Part shown: positions 41,825 through 54,564 of the stretch, piece after piece
How positions within the stretch are numbered: the first letter of the stretch is position 1
Layout of the letters: each line of letters begins with the position of its first letter
NCBI RefSeq assembly: GCF_036320965.1
Contig: NC_092226.1
Span: 17,090,502 to 17,154,501, forward strand
Reading direction: 5' to 3'
From: Panulirus ornatus
Taxonomy: Eukaryota > Arthropoda > Malacostraca > Decapoda > Palinuridae
DNA length: 64,000 nt
Notes under the pieces: model-generated
What the model saw: the letters and a program-made list of their open reading frames with translations, nothing else
Database searches by the model: none
Told to the model about the DNA's origin: nothing
Translations under genes and position numbers: made by a program

Positions 41825-43686
41825 ATTAACTCAACAAACTTATGCCTCTGTAGTTTGAACAATCACATTTATCCCTTTGCCTTTATACAATGGCACTATG
41901 CATGCATTCCGCCAATCCTCAGGCACCTCCCCATCATCCACACATACATTAAATATCCTTACCAACCAATCAACAACCGAGTCACCCCCCTTTCTTAATA
42001 AATCTAGCTGCATTACCATCCACTCCCGCCGCCTTCCCGTACTTCATCTTCCGCAAGGCTTTCACCACCTCTTTTCTCTTCACTAAACCACTTTCCACGA
42101 CTCTCTCACTTCACATACCACCCCAACCTAAACATCCTACATCCGCCACTCCATCAAACACATTTATCAATCCTTCAAAATACTCACTCCATCTCCTCCT
42201 CACTCATTACTACCTGTTATCATGTCCCCTTTTGCCCCCCCCCCCCCCCTTCACCAATGTTCCCATTTGTTCTCTTGTCTTTTGCACATAATTTACCTCC
42301 TTCCAAAACATCTTTTTATTCTCCCTAATGTTTAATGATACTCTCTCTTTCCAACTCTTATTTATCTTCTTTTTCAACTCCTGCACCTTCCTCTTGATCT
42401 ACCGCTTTCTCTTGTACACACTCCTGCACCTTCCTCTTGATCTCCTACCGCTTTCTCTTGTACATACTCCTGCACCTTCCTCTTGATCTCCTACCGCTTT
42501 CTCTTGTACATCTCCCAGTCATTTGCACTCCTTGCTTGTAAGTACCGCCCAAAGGCCTCTCTTTTATCACTACTCTTTTCAATCTGCTCACCTCCCACCT
42601 TTCGCATGCCATATGCTCTTCCCAAAGTACCTCCCATTCCTCAGCCACTCCCCTCACTTCATTTGCTCTCACCTCTTACCATTATACACTCAATCTCCCC
42701 TGGTATTTCTTCACACAAGTTTCCTTTCCAAGCTCACTTCCTCTGACCACTCTTTTCTCCCCGACATTGTCTCCTTTTTTTCGGAAACTTTTACTAATCT
42801 TCACTCTCGCCTCCACAAGATAGTGATCAGACATTCCACCAGCTGTCCTTCACGTGCTAGCACATTCACATCCAAAAGTCTCTCTTTTACACGTCGATCA
42901 ATAAAAATGTAATATAATTGTACTCGTTGACAATCTCTCCTACTTATATACATATACATATCTTTCTCTTTGAACCAGGCATTCTCATCCACCAGTCCTT
43001 TTTCAGCACACAACTCCACAAGCTCTTCACCTTTTTCATTCATAGCATGGAGTACCCTACACATCAATTATACCCTCAACTGCCACATTACTTTACTTCG
43101 CATTTAAATCACCCATCACTAATACCCGGTCCCGTGCATCAAAACTGCTGACGCATTCACTCAGCTGCTCCCAAAACACTTGCCTCTCAAGATCTTTCTT
43201 CTCATGATCAGGTGCACAAACACCCATCTCTCACTATCTACTTTAAGTTTTGCCTAAATCGTTCTAGAATTTACTTCCTTGCACTATCACACACTCCCAC
43301 AACTGCTTCAGGAGTAGTGCAATTCCTTCCTTAGTTCTTGTACTCTCACCAAACCCTAACTTTACTTCCAAGACATTTCCAAACCATTCTTCCCCTTTAC
43401 CCTTGAGCTTCCTTTCACTCAGAGCCAGAACATGCAGGTCCATTTCCTCAAACATATAACTTGTCTCTCCTCTCTTCTTATCTTGGTTACATCCACATAC
43501 ATTCAGATACCCCAATCTGAGCCTTCGAAGAAAATGAGCACTCCCTGCGTGGCTCCTTCTGTTTCCTCTTCTAAAAATTGAAATACAAGAAAGGAGAGGT
43601 TTCCATCCCCCCGCTCCCGCCCCCTTTAGTCGCCTTTTACGACACGCAGGGAATACGGAGGTACAATTTTTTCTCCCTTACCTCAG

Positions 43687-43690
<4 letters not shown>
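41825..43690 (-). mobile_element. Decayed RTE LINE: 5' UTR, endonuclease, linker and early RT
   Basis: Reading minus from 43690: a 5' UTR homologous to the SINE-like family (43690-43540), then endonuclease beginning with GYLNVCGCNQDKKRGE (about 43510) and HVLALSERKLKGKG. It continues with GDLNAK-like sequence near 43110, LIDRRVKERLLDVNVL (about 42900) and the linker, and ends in early RT near 41830 at the SNYRGISLLS position. It has many stops. This is the most complete 5' end of the family in the window and the key to the origin of the SINE. A 46-49-bp unit (ctcctgcaccttcctcttga) is triplicated at 42383-42510. Confidence 0.75.
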
Positions 43691-44080
<390 letters not shown>

Positions 44081-44950
44081 ACGTTTGTGTCCAGTGATGC
44101 ACAGTACTCAGGACTGGTGCACAGTGGTACTTATTACAGTCCAGAGATGTACAGTACTCAGGACTGGTGCACAGTGGTACTCATTACAGTCTAGTGATGT
44201 ACAGTACTCAGGACTGGTGCACAGTGGTACTTATTACAGTCCAGAGATGTACAGTACTCAGGACTGGTGCACAGTGGTACTTATTACAGTCCAGATATGT
44301 ACAGTACTCAGGACTGATGTACAGTGGTACTCATTACAGTCTAGTGATGTACAGTACTTAGGACTGGTGCACAGTGGTACTCATTACAGTCCAGATATGT
44401 ACAGTACTCAGGACTGGTGTACAGTGGTACTCATTACAGTCTAGTGATGTACAGTACCCAGGACTGGTGTACAGTGGTACTCATTACAGTCTAGAGATGT
44501 ACAGTACTTAGGACTGGTGCACAGTGGTACTCATTACAGTCCAGTGATGTACAGTACCCAGGACTGGTGCACAGTGGTACTCATTACAGTCTAGGGATGT
44601 ACAGTACTCAGGACTGGTGCACAGTGGTACTCATTAAGGCCCAGAGATGTACAGTACTCAGGACTGGTGCACAGTGGTACTAATTACAGTCCAGTGATGT
44701 ACATTACCCAGGACTGGTGCACAGTGGTACTCATTACTGTCTAGTACTGTACAGTACTCAGGACTGGTGTACAGTGGTACTCATTAAGGTCCAGAGATGT
44801 ACAGTACTCAGGACTGATGCACTTTGGTACTCACTGCAGTCCAGAGATGCACAGTACTCAGGACTGGTGCACTTTGGTACACATTACAGTACAGAGATGT
44901 ACAGTACTCAGGACTGGTGCACAGTGGTGTGCAGTAGTCAAGACCGGTGT
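44081..44950. repeat. 50-bp VNTR, about 17 copies
   Basis: The word ggactggtgc recurs every 50 bp (for example at 44161, 44211 and 44261). The unit combines two short self-complementary words, gtacagtac and gtgcac, with a tcattacagtc spacer. Copies differ at a few fixed positions (ccagagat, ctagtgat, ccagatat), and blocks of variants alternate, which suggests unequal exchange. Open frames of 64-206 codons here change with copy number and are not genes. Confidence 0.95.
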
Positions 44951-46030
44951 GCAGTGCTCAAGACCAATATGCAAAAATCAAGACATGTGCACAACACTAC
45001 AGAGTGGTGTACAGTACTCAAGACCAGCGTAGAGTACCATCAGCGGTATACATTGCTCAAGATTGATGCACAGTACTAAATGACAAGTGTTCAGTACCTA
45101 AGACCAGTACACAGTACTTTACAGCGGCGTGCAAAATATTCTAATGGTGCACAGTGCTATACATTGGTGTAAAGTACTCAAGAAGGGAGCACCATAATTT
45201 CCAGTAGTGTGCAATACCTGAGCGGTGTACTGTGCTATAGGGTAGCATATAATACATACAAAACTCGAGTGTTGCACAGCGCTTTACAACGGTATGCAAT
45301 ACTCGAGTGGTGCACAGTACTGCAGAGCTGTGCAAAGTTCTCAAGAGTGGTGCACAGGACTATACAGTGGTGTGCAGTCCTAAGTAGTGAACAGTACTAC
45401 AGTGTGCAGTGCACAGTACAAGAGAGTGATCTGCGGTATTACCCACTGCTCCACGACACTTAAGTGAGGTAATGATTAATGCACAGTGTTGTAAAAACAG
45501 TGTACACTGCAGCCATAATTCATTCAGGAGTACAATGTACTATACACTGGTGTTCAAGGCAACTGGGATCCTCAGTACAAAGCACTAATGTGCAGAACTG
45601 CACAGAGATATAGACTGATGTAATGTGTAGTACACTTCAGTGCTCCACAGTCATATACAAACGTGCAATGTACTAAACAATAGTAAACAGTACTAAACAC
45701 TGATACACAGTATACTGATGCAGGCAGTATTAAACGGCAGTGAGCAATAGTTAACTGGTCCAAAGTCCTGTACGTATGTGCAAGGAACTAAACAAGTACA
45801 CAGCACTGTGCAATGATGAGCAGTACTGCACAATAGTGCAAAGTACCATACAAAAGTGCACAGTGCACAATACTGTGTGGCAGTGCACAGTATTAGAGTG
45901 GTGCACAGTTTCATATCGGTGGACACTGGTGCACAGTACCAAGTAATGGTGCAGAGTACCATAAACCGATGCACAGTAAGACCAAACTGGTGCACAGCAC
46001 TAGAGAGGTGAACAGGACTAAAGAAAGGAC
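44951..46030. repeat. Degenerate extension of the 50-bp VNTR
   Basis: For a further kilobase the sequence keeps irregular GTGCACAGTACT and GTGTGCAGTAC-like words 20-30 bp apart, but the 50-bp register is lost. It looks like an old part of the same array, and its half-unit words suggest the 50-bp unit was a dimer of a shorter motif. Confidence 0.75.
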
Positions 46031-46065
46031 TGTGCATTACAATATAACGCTGACCAGGTACTCAC

Positions 46066-46132
46066 CATGTCTCCACCTGGACAACCTGAGCAAGATCCAT
46101 CGTTGGCTGGACTGCATGGTCGATCTCGTAGC
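46066..46132 (-). CDS. Weak candidate upstream exon of the B4GAT1-like gene
   Basis: 67 nt on the minus strand lie between acceptor ctgctccaccccag and donor ACATG|GTGAGTACC. Three frames are open. One (HAVQPTMDLAQVVQVETW) resembles the stem region that precedes GPVSVAV in the family, but joining it to the 40159 exon gives a stop unless one G is added. A second joins in frame (phase 0) but reads poorly (CSGCPGGDM). A third starts at an ATG (MQSSQRWILLRLSRWRHG) as a possible N-terminus. The splice sites are good; membership in the gene is unproven. Confidence 0.25.
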
Positions 46133-46134
46133 CT

Positions 46135-46963
46135 GGGGTGGAGCAGGTGAGTGGGGTGTGGTAATTAGGTAGCCACGTAAGGTCGATGTGGTTGGCAGTC
46201 TCGAGGCCGACTCTGAGTAGCCCCTAAGGTCGACCTCGACGTCGTTAGGCTCGACTGGAGGGTGGTGGCTGTTGTAGTAGTCTCAGTGTAGTAACGGAGT
46301 CGACTAAGTAGTACACACAGATAAGAGTTCGACTTGGTAGGATTCTACATATGGTCTCTGGAGTCCCAGTGTTGAGGAGGCAGCCTTCACATAGACCTGG
46401 AAGCCCCTGTGGTGGCCCAGCTATCCACTGGTCGACCTACTACAGTCCTGTTATCGTCCTTGCTACCCATCACAGGCCAGTCAGTAAAAGGTTACCGCTT
46501 TCAAAAGACTCTCTCTCTCTCTCTCTCTCTCAGTCGACACCACAATGTAGTCTTTCTAGCACAAGAAGAGATTTTCACACTAAACTTTCTGTACTCACCG
46601 CAAACCGTCTTTACAGATGAATCTGAAAAAGGAAAAATAAATAACATTATGTAAAAGGTGATGTTTACAGTACAGAGTGAACAAGTGCCGTGTGAACATT
46701 GTACAGAGCAAATATTGTGTTTGCAAAAGCATTTACTCTAGAAAATATTCTGTGCTAAAAGTTGTGCAACAGTTTCCTGTGAAAAAGAGCAGAAAAAGGA
46801 TGCCTATAATGACTCAGCTTCACACATACTACAGATAAAATCCCAGCAAACGCATAGACAAATTGCGAAACTGGAAATATTAGCAAATTTAGTTTTTATG
46901 ATCATCTTTCACACTTGCAAGAACGTAAACTATAATATTAATGATACTGTGCACTATACATAC

Positions 46964-46965
<2 letters not shown>
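46135..46965. other. Unassigned sequence
   Basis: GC-richer up to about 46450, with several gtcga-containing words (ggtcgacctcgacgtcg near 46225). A (CT)n tract lies at 46509-46532, then AT-rich sequence. No gene, RNA or transposon recognised. If the 46066 exon is real and first, this would be promoter territory. Confidence 0.35.
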
Positions 46966-47032
<67 letters not shown>

Positions 47033-47263
47033 CCTGGGGATAGGGGAGAAAGAATACTTCCCACGTAGTCCCTGCGTGTCGTAGAAGGCGACTAAAAGGG
47101 AAGGGAGCGGGGGGCTGGAAATCCTCCCCTCTCGTTTTTTTTTTTAATTTTCCAAAAGAAGGAACAGAGAAGAGGGCCAGGTGAGGATATTCCCTCAAAG
47201 GCCCAGTCCTCTGTTCTTAACGCTACCTCGCTATCGCGGGAAATGGCGAATAGTATGAAAAAA

Positions 47264-47325
<62 letters not shown>
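46966..47325 (-). mobile_element. SINE-like RTE derivative with poly(A) tail, flanked by (AT)n
   Basis: (AT)n occupies about 46966-47030. A minus-oriented family copy follows (tccctggggataggggagaa at 47031 through ctatcgcgggaaatggcgaa near 47250), then an A-run of about 24 (47258-47280) and (AT)n to 47322. This copy shows the family's sense strand, 5' gggagcggggggctggaaat 3' to a real poly(A) tail, proving its polarity as a retroposed element. Confidence 0.92.
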
Positions 47326-47331
<6 letters not shown>

Positions 47332-47828
47332 ACACGATTCTTCTCCCTGATTGGCGTCTTAGATAAATGGTTGTGCTGTCATGCCACAGCAACAGGAAGA
47401 AAGTCACTTTTTTTTACAGTCTACCCAATCTATACGCCTCCATGACGATTAAGGGACGATTCCACTTCAACTCTACGAGATTTCTTGGGTGGGAAACAAC
47501 TTTACCAGTTTCTCTTCAAGGTTGTACAGAGTGGATACCTCACGACATAACACACTCAACAGTCACCAATAAATAAATATTTCTACCAAGGAGAACGTGT
47601 TAGTAAAGGTGCAAATATAGCTAGTCCAATACCTCAAATGTTCATCAAACCATCCCTTGCTATACATATTTGTGTTTATTCTCTTACTGAGATCCGTAGG
47701 ATCTGTAATATATGACCCTCTCTTCTATCTAAACCCATGTTAGCTCCTACTCTCAAGTATTCATCTAATGCCAGTAGTTTACAGAGTGCAGACCACGTTT
47801 ATTACTGATATCAGCCTAGCTAGAGACA

Positions 47829-47901
<73 letters not shown>

Positions 47902-48990
47902 GTTTTTCTTTAAAATTAGTACATAGCTATCTTTTACTCAATACCAACAACCTAAACATTTCAAGTAATGTGTAACTAAACACACACTAAGCACGGTATC
48001 ACTAAAGTTTTCACAAAAGCCTAAGTCATTTTCACGAGCCAGTTTAAATTTTCGTGTAACGATCTAAATGTTTTCTCTGGTCTATCTATCCATGTTTGGT
48101 AGTTCTGGGTGTAGTGTACCTTCAATGCAAATTCATTTACCATAAGACTCCTAACAACTACACACCTCTGAAAAAAACCAGTACCTCCAAGTCCTTTGTT
48201 TGATACTTTCTTACCGAAATATTTCCTGTTATTGATCTATGGAACATTATCAGATTCCCAACAGCCTGATCCTTAATATTTTTCTCTTATAATTTATTGG
48301 TATTCCCTTACTCTACTTATTCTTTACTTTCGTATGCCTTTCAAATGCTTTGGAATCTATATCCTTTCCATAGTGAAGCCTATCCTATAACTAACTCTCC
48401 TATACCTATATTCTCTCAGTTCCCCCTTACTCAGACATTCATCCACGGCAACCACCTGCAGCCTCTTTCATAATACGTTTAACGTTATCTCAAGTATCAC
48501 TGTGATACTGAACCTAACTTATTTACATAAGGCTTCGTGCGGAATTTCGGTTAGTGATGTGACCAGTACCCCCACGGCCGGTTTCTGCAGTACAGATACG
48601 GTTTGGGAACACTCTCTTATAACGTACGCATAAACACTACTTTAAATATCAGCTTTAAACTACAAAAAAAAGTTAATATATTTCGTCTCAGTGTCCCTTT
48701 AGCATGTCATGAAGCTGGCAAATCAGGAACTAAAGATCTTACATGGCCAGCGTCAAATGTTTCTTTAGGGTCAGAGCCGTCTCACGTCACCTTACGAAAT
48801 CTGCCGTCTGTACGTCCTTCCGTTCATCACTTATCAGCAGCCGTTAGCTATCCTGTAACGCCACTAGCCACCCACAAGAATCATCACTTGCCACCCCGAG
48901 AAACTGCACAACAGCGTGGCAAGTGCATACCTTCGGTGACTCTTTAACTGTAAACAAACGTATGCATCATTCCTATCAGTTCAAGCCTGC
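47326..48990. other. Unassigned sequence with a (CT)n tract
   Basis: A CT dinucleotide tract covers 47830-47898. The rest is unique-looking. A 114-codon plus-strand frame at 48603-48947 has no recognisable motif and lies in ordinary composition, so I do not call it a gene. Confidence 0.4.
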
Positions 48991-48999
48991 CGGAACAGT

Positions 49000-50120
49000 C
49001 TCATATCAGTGACAAGAATTTGGAAGGGACTATAACCCCAACAACAGTGAGAGGGAATGGGAAGGAGGTCTAGGAAAGCACTAAAACATCTGGAAAAGAC
49101 ACGAACACTAAAAATTCTTGGTCCACATAAGACTGATGAAATTTCTCCGTATGTGCTCAAGAAGAGTGCAATACGCTTGAGATGCGGCAAGGAAATAAGA
49201 GACAAATATCAAACTTATCTGTAAGAATAACATCGGGATATTGCGCTGAACTACTGCCTAGTCTATCTGATGAAGTTGGTCTGTAAAATGCTAGGAAAAG
49301 ATAACCAGAGAGCAAATGAACTGGAAAAGATGATGAAAAGGCAAATGACAGACTACTTGCAAAGGAAAAATGTGGAGAAAATGTGGATTCAGTGATGTCT
49401 ACATGAGACAGTTCATTCTTAGTGTATTGTGTGTGTCTCGACTGCCAGAATACATTTGGCTATGTTGTGCTCTACCACACAAGAGTAAGGTAAAGAAGAA
49501 GAGGGACCGTCAGGAAGAAATTTAGACTCGGTCAATGGATGTAAAATTACCTTTGAAGAAGGTAACAACAGACATGTAAGAAAAGCTCTCTCAGAATGTA
49601 GTGGGGTCTACAGTGGCGTGCCGCACGATTCTGTCCTGGGCCCACCGTTGTTTTTTGATTATGTAAAAGTCTTGCCTGAAGAATTAGGCTCCTAAATATG
49701 TTTGTAAATGATGCAAAGGTCACGAGAGAAGTGTAAAGTCTGGAGGACTGCATCAACTTACATGGGGACCTGAAGAAACTTCAACGCTGTTCTAATACAT
49801 GGTTGACGAATTCAATCCAAGTAAAGGCAAAGTAATATGGATGGAACACACTAAATGATGTGTTCGATACGAGAATCTGTTGGATGGGACACACTAAATG
49901 ATGTGTTCGATACGAGAATCTGTGAGAGGAAAATGCAAATCGAATTAACATGTCGACAGAGTTCAACCTTTGGAGAATAGCAAAGGAAGACAAACTTCCT
50001 GCCGGAAAACATTAGAACTCCATTCAAGAAGATGAATAGGGACATTCTGACAACCGTCCATACAGGATGTTAGTCTGAAAATAGAATATGCATCTCAAGT
50101 TTGGTCGCCACACTTAACGA
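49000..50120 (+). mobile_element. Decayed CR1-like LINE (reverse transcriptase)
   Basis: Split frames on the plus strand spell RT blocks in order. GPHKTDEISPYVLKKSAI (about 49125) is followed by SGVPHDSVLGPPLFF-like (49606-49660), MFVNDAKVTREV (about 49698, in place of MFADDTK), NTWLTNSIQVKAK (about 49795) and EYASQVWSPHLTNVNS (about 50090). At least three frameshifts and several stops separate them. The set and order are those of CR1-type non-LTR RTs. Confidence 0.65.
49839..49925. repeat. 42-bp tandem duplication
   Basis: ggatggaacacactaaatga...gagaatctgt is followed at once by tggatgggacacactaaatg...gagaatctgtg. It lies in the dead CR1-like RT and is one of its frame-changing events. Confidence 0.9.
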
Positions 50121-50626
50121 ATGTGAACAGTGGGGTGGCTGGGAGGGATCAAGCCTCCAACCTCGTACTCAAACCTTTCTAAAAGGGCCATAATTATCTG
50201 TGCCACTAACTCGCTTCAGAAATGGTCTATTTTCTACAAGAGTCCCTATGAACGGTACTCTTCCTCTAAAGAAGCATAAAAACTAACAAAACATTCAAAT
50301 GAAGGCAACGTAGCACCTCAATAAAGAGAGAAAAAAGCGTTGTTACAAGTTACTGACCATAAATTTGTCCGCCATGAAAGCAAGGGCAAGATTAAGGCTG
50401 TGTAGGGCCTAAGGATAATAAGAAAGGAGGGATCTGTATTCTGTCAGGCACTGTAAGGAATCAATCCATAAGTAAACCACGAGACAGCACACTTTTCACA
50501 CTTAACCGAAAGCTGTCTAAAGGCTTTAGTTGGTCAACGGTTCGACTCCTAATGCTCCCAATACTAGGCTCCTACCGACATATCGTTCCCTCGTATACAT
50601 ACAGATATTTCATACTTGACTTGTGC

Positions 50627-50693
<67 letters not shown>

Positions 50694-51160
50694 TGACATT
50701 TTCATGTTATTCGTATAATTATCGGTGGGTAAGTATAAGAAAATCAACAATATCTTGTCTGCTGATTCCTTCAACCTCAATACATACCTACACAGAGACA
50801 CTACAAGCAATGTCAAGATAAAATCCACAAACACTGGAAATGACTGACACATCAACCTATCCATCTCAGCCCACTCTGAGTGACGAGACAATGACAGATT
50901 AGCTTGTTCCATGATTTATTCACAGAGACTAAAAAAAATACATAACTGCTAAGATACATGAAATTAATGACAATAAACTTATAAACGCATACAATAACAT
51001 TAGGTTGGTCAGCTGGTTGTTTGGAATTAAGACCTACCAACCACCAGGGTCATGATACGGGGCCATCAACGTCATGCTACATCCACCAACCGAAAAGTCT
51101 TCAACACCTTCTTCAGGTATAAAAGATATTTCTTTGAACCACGAACACTCTCACTAAATA
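50121..51160. other. Unassigned sequence with an (AT)n tract
   Basis: An AT dinucleotide tract covers about 50631-50691. The flanks show no gene or element I can support. The stretch 50121-50420 may be further CR1 3' sequence. Confidence 0.4.
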
Positions 51161-51164
51161 ACAT

Positions 51165-51345
51165 GTCTGCGGAGGAAATGGACCTCCGTGGCGTAACGGT
51201 TACCGTTACTGACCGCCATGCACGCACGCACCGCCTGGGATCAAACCCGCATAGGTTCGAATCCTGGTCGAGGCAGCCGGTCCTCAGTAAACCCAGCTGT
51301 TCAACTTTCTCTAAGGGCTGGTCGATGGAATGGGTACCTGGCATG
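51165..51345 (+). mobile_element. tRNA-derived SINE
   Basis: Pol III-type boxes are visible: A box tggcgtaacgg at 51189-51199 and B box ggttcgaatcc at 51254-51264. They are 65 bp apart, longer than in a tRNA, and the intervening sequence has no cloverleaf, so this is a SINE head rather than a tRNA gene. The body continues with gcagccggtcctcagtaaac and ccagctgttcaactt, then a (TG)n-like end (51355-51371). A related body, gtcggtccacagtcaactca, occurs at 52163 at the end of a CR1-like fragment. Confidence 0.65.
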
Positions 51346-51899
51346 AGTTAGCGTCTGTGTGTGTGTGTGTTCGTACGGAAGAGTAAAGACATGGTACATA
51401 AAGATAAGGTTAAGAAGACATGGTAACACGAGTGTAAAACTCTTCCACCGTCACACACACATAGTAACAGTACTCATACAATGCTTGTTTTCAAGCTCTC
51501 CCTAGTAACATGTTTAATTCATAAAATCTTCAAAAAGAAATGTATATTTATCTAGATTTACCAAAAAAAAAAAAGTTATGTCCATAAAAAAAACATTCAG
51601 TTCATAGAGATAATGATTTCTTCCTTCCTTAGATTCAACTGATAACCAACAAAGCATTTTCTGAATACAGGAATTCAAATACAGATTGTCATCTTAGCTG
51701 CATCCGCCTATTGCCGTTATATACTATATTATTCAACCAACCTTGTGACAAAGAGTTAGGGTTCATTATAAAATGATTAGGGCCTCAACTCGAGCGCCTG
51801 TGAACGTGAGGACCTACTGTAAGTGAGGCATTGTGGATAATCCAGCCATGCATGGTAGAGAGAAAGAGCAAGGGGTCATTTGATAGCTTTCAAGTTATA

Positions 51900-52225
51900 A
51901 AAAGTAGTTTAATGTCGTCAACAGAGAACAATTTTGCGAAAGATACAAAGAACAACCGAAGTCGCTACCACGAAATTAAGAAGGATACTTACTAGAAAAG
52001 GAGTAAAAAAGTACTTTCATAGTAGAAGAGGAATGGTCGACTGGAATGAATTTAGTGATGAAACTGTGAATGCAGACAGCATTGTGTTGAAAAAGTTGTT
52101 AAGACATGGGGTCCGCCGAATGCAGAACTCCCTCCCCGTACGGCACAAATAGGTTGCAACAGTCGGTCCACAGTCAACTCAGCTGTTCATCCACCCCTCA
52201 GCTGCCCGTGCCGTCTCAGCTACCA
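51900..52225 (+). mobile_element. CR1-like LINE 3' end
   Basis: A 72-codon frame (51934-52152) reads LRRILTRKGVKKYFHSRRGM and then VDWNEFSDETVNADSIVLKK. It matches the conserved C-terminal tail of CR1-like RTs (basic stretch, F..R.V..WN.L...V..A). The following 3' UTR shares the cggtccacagtcaactcagc block with the tRNA-derived SINE 0.9 kb upstream. Confidence 0.65.
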
Positions 52226-52446
52226 TAAAATAAAGATAAATACATGTTGCAGTACCTCTGACTAAAGACAGATGGGTCACATACGACAAGGAGTCACAAT
52301 GTGGTGCAATATTCAGCTTTTAGACATCAATTACCCCGAGAACCTAACCACATGACATACCAACCGTTAACCCACCGTGAACATGTTCGACTGAAAGCAC
52401 CAGTGTCACTTTGCTGAGTAAGCGACCCGTCTCTTATACACTACCT

Positions 52447-52490
<44 letters not shown>

Positions 52491-54564
52491 AGAATAAAAT
52501 GAAATAAAACATCTTCGACTGCAATTTTTCAAATTTTCTAAACAGCTCATGGCACTATCAACAGACTTCTACCAAGGCCCTCGAACATGCTTCAACCGAC
52601 TCCAACAAACCCGTCATTTCAGTCAACGATCAAGGAAATTATTCGCGCCTTCAAACCTCAAGCCGCCTGGAACTGGACAGAACAACGTTATCACAATTCT
52701 TCCTCCGTCCAAGACGAGTCTGGTCCGTTCTCATGGCGTGGGGAAGTTAACGGTCCTGGGCCGGGAGGAGCAGGAGGTAGCGGGGTTCCAACCTCGGTCT
52801 CATCACTGAGCATCACAAGCAGAAATTGCACACTAACTTGTTATAAAAAGAATAATCGGGAAAATCTAAAGTGCTGATACGTGCTCCCTTGCCAAATGAT
52901 TTTCACCACTAATTTCTTACTTTAAACAGAAAAAAAAAAAATCACAAGTTGTACTATAATAAATCAATACTCAAAGTTATTCAAAATTATTGAAGGCTTT
53001 GATGATATAGCAAACTACTTAAAACATGATCTGTCTGATTTCACATAAGAGTACTAGATTGTTAACATATGGAATGATTTGCCAATAAGATTGGCTGAAA
53101 TCACTGAGTGCTACGTAACGTTATGTTTGAGAACAGTCTTGATAGGTATTTCGCCTAAAGTCCACGACTTAGTACAGTACTTGCGCCTCCATAGTCATAG
53201 ACAATATGCAGATTATCGTCTCTGAATTATCTGTATACCATGTAAACTTTACCGCGCTTATCTGTGAACTCCTGATATCTTTCGCTATCCCAAACAGCCT
53301 CCAACTGACCCAGCGCTCTCTCGCTAACTTCTATTTCTTTGTGTAAAGTGTTAGCGTAACGTGTTTGTTAAGGAGACTCTATAAAGAGAAAAAAATAAAT
53401 AATTCGTTGCAGTTAATGCTTGCACGAATTGCAATAATGTCGTGTTGCAAGAGGTCATGTTTCCGGTGTATTACTTTCAACGACATACACAACACTAGCA
53501 CTTGCGTAAACTATTCTTCCCAAGTGTGTATCAAGACTATGTACATTTGCACAATACATGCACGTATGTTAGGAATATAAGACACGAAAAATACAGTAAA
53601 GTATGCCCGCAGAAGAGGATGATTACCAGTAATAACCAAAACTGATGAACATAAACAGTTGACTGATAACATGTCAACAAGAAATCGGATGTGCATGGCA
53701 TTACCACGTACATTCATCGACCTTATTACTGTTATATCATTAGCGTTGAGTAATGTGTTATATCATTATGTACATTCTGAAGATGAGGAACCAACACTAC
53801 TATAAGACTGTCTCAATAGTTCAGTGGATGACAGTGATACGTCATGTCATCGCTACATGACTTCTACAGTGATCAAAATTCAAAGAAAACGGTATATAAA
53901 AAAAAAAAAATTACTGCAGTAGGGGCGTCGTCTTCGGCGTCCACATCCGAACCAGAAATTCATGGGCAGGAATCAGGTCTGTGTCCCAGTTTGCTTTGAT
54001 CATTCCATAAATAGTTATACAGTGATACATTGACGCTATCTTTTTAATCATGTCGGGGTATCCCAATCACCGGCTGTACTGAAATAAGCGCAGACTTTAA
54101 CACGGTTTGAGAATACAGATATCGAAACTGTTCTTAGGGTCTATAATAATCAATGGGTGTTCTGTTATTACAAGTATCCTTATAAAGGATATATCTTGAT
54201 CATATCTATCACACAGTTAAAGGATTGAAAGCGATTACTGACGAATGATATCCATAAAAGTTAAAAAGACAATAATGTCACTAAAATATCTTATTTTTTT
54301 AAATAACCCGATGTAAATCTTTTACCAATACTCTAGAGTCACAGTACAAACCGCCTCCAGGAACATTATGAATAAATGAAGATGATACAGAAGACCTTTC
54401 GGAGGAGGAGGACAGACGAAGGGAAAAAATGAAAGAATCGGTTTTGAAGGAGTGAAATTTGGTTGAAGGTAAAGAGCCAGGGGTCAACCCAGCGTGCATT
54501 ACTGACTTGGGCTTGGTGTGGGTAAGACAGGACAAGACGACTGAAGGCCAGGCTGGGCATGTGT
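52226..54564. other. Unassigned sequence with minor repeats
   Basis: (CA)n lies at 52446-52489. A possible second CR1 C-terminal remnant occurs at about 53060-53150 on the plus strand (VNIWNDLPIRLAEITEC). Near 52730-52795 the words tggcgtggggaag and ggggttccaacctc could be a worn SINE head. No host gene was recognised. Confidence 0.4.

Noticed and set aside
44081..44950. Regular 50-bp repeat considered as a CRISPR array
   Set aside because: There are no unique spacers: the whole unit repeats, and the sequence is eukaryotic. It is a VNTR.
48603..48947. 114-codon plus-strand frame
   Set aside because: No motif, no homologous copy in the window, and no splice or promoter context; a frame of this length is expected by chance.
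51189..51264. tRNA gene suggested by A and B boxes
   Set aside because: The boxes are too far apart, no acceptor stem or anticodon arm can be drawn, and the sequence continues as a SINE body.
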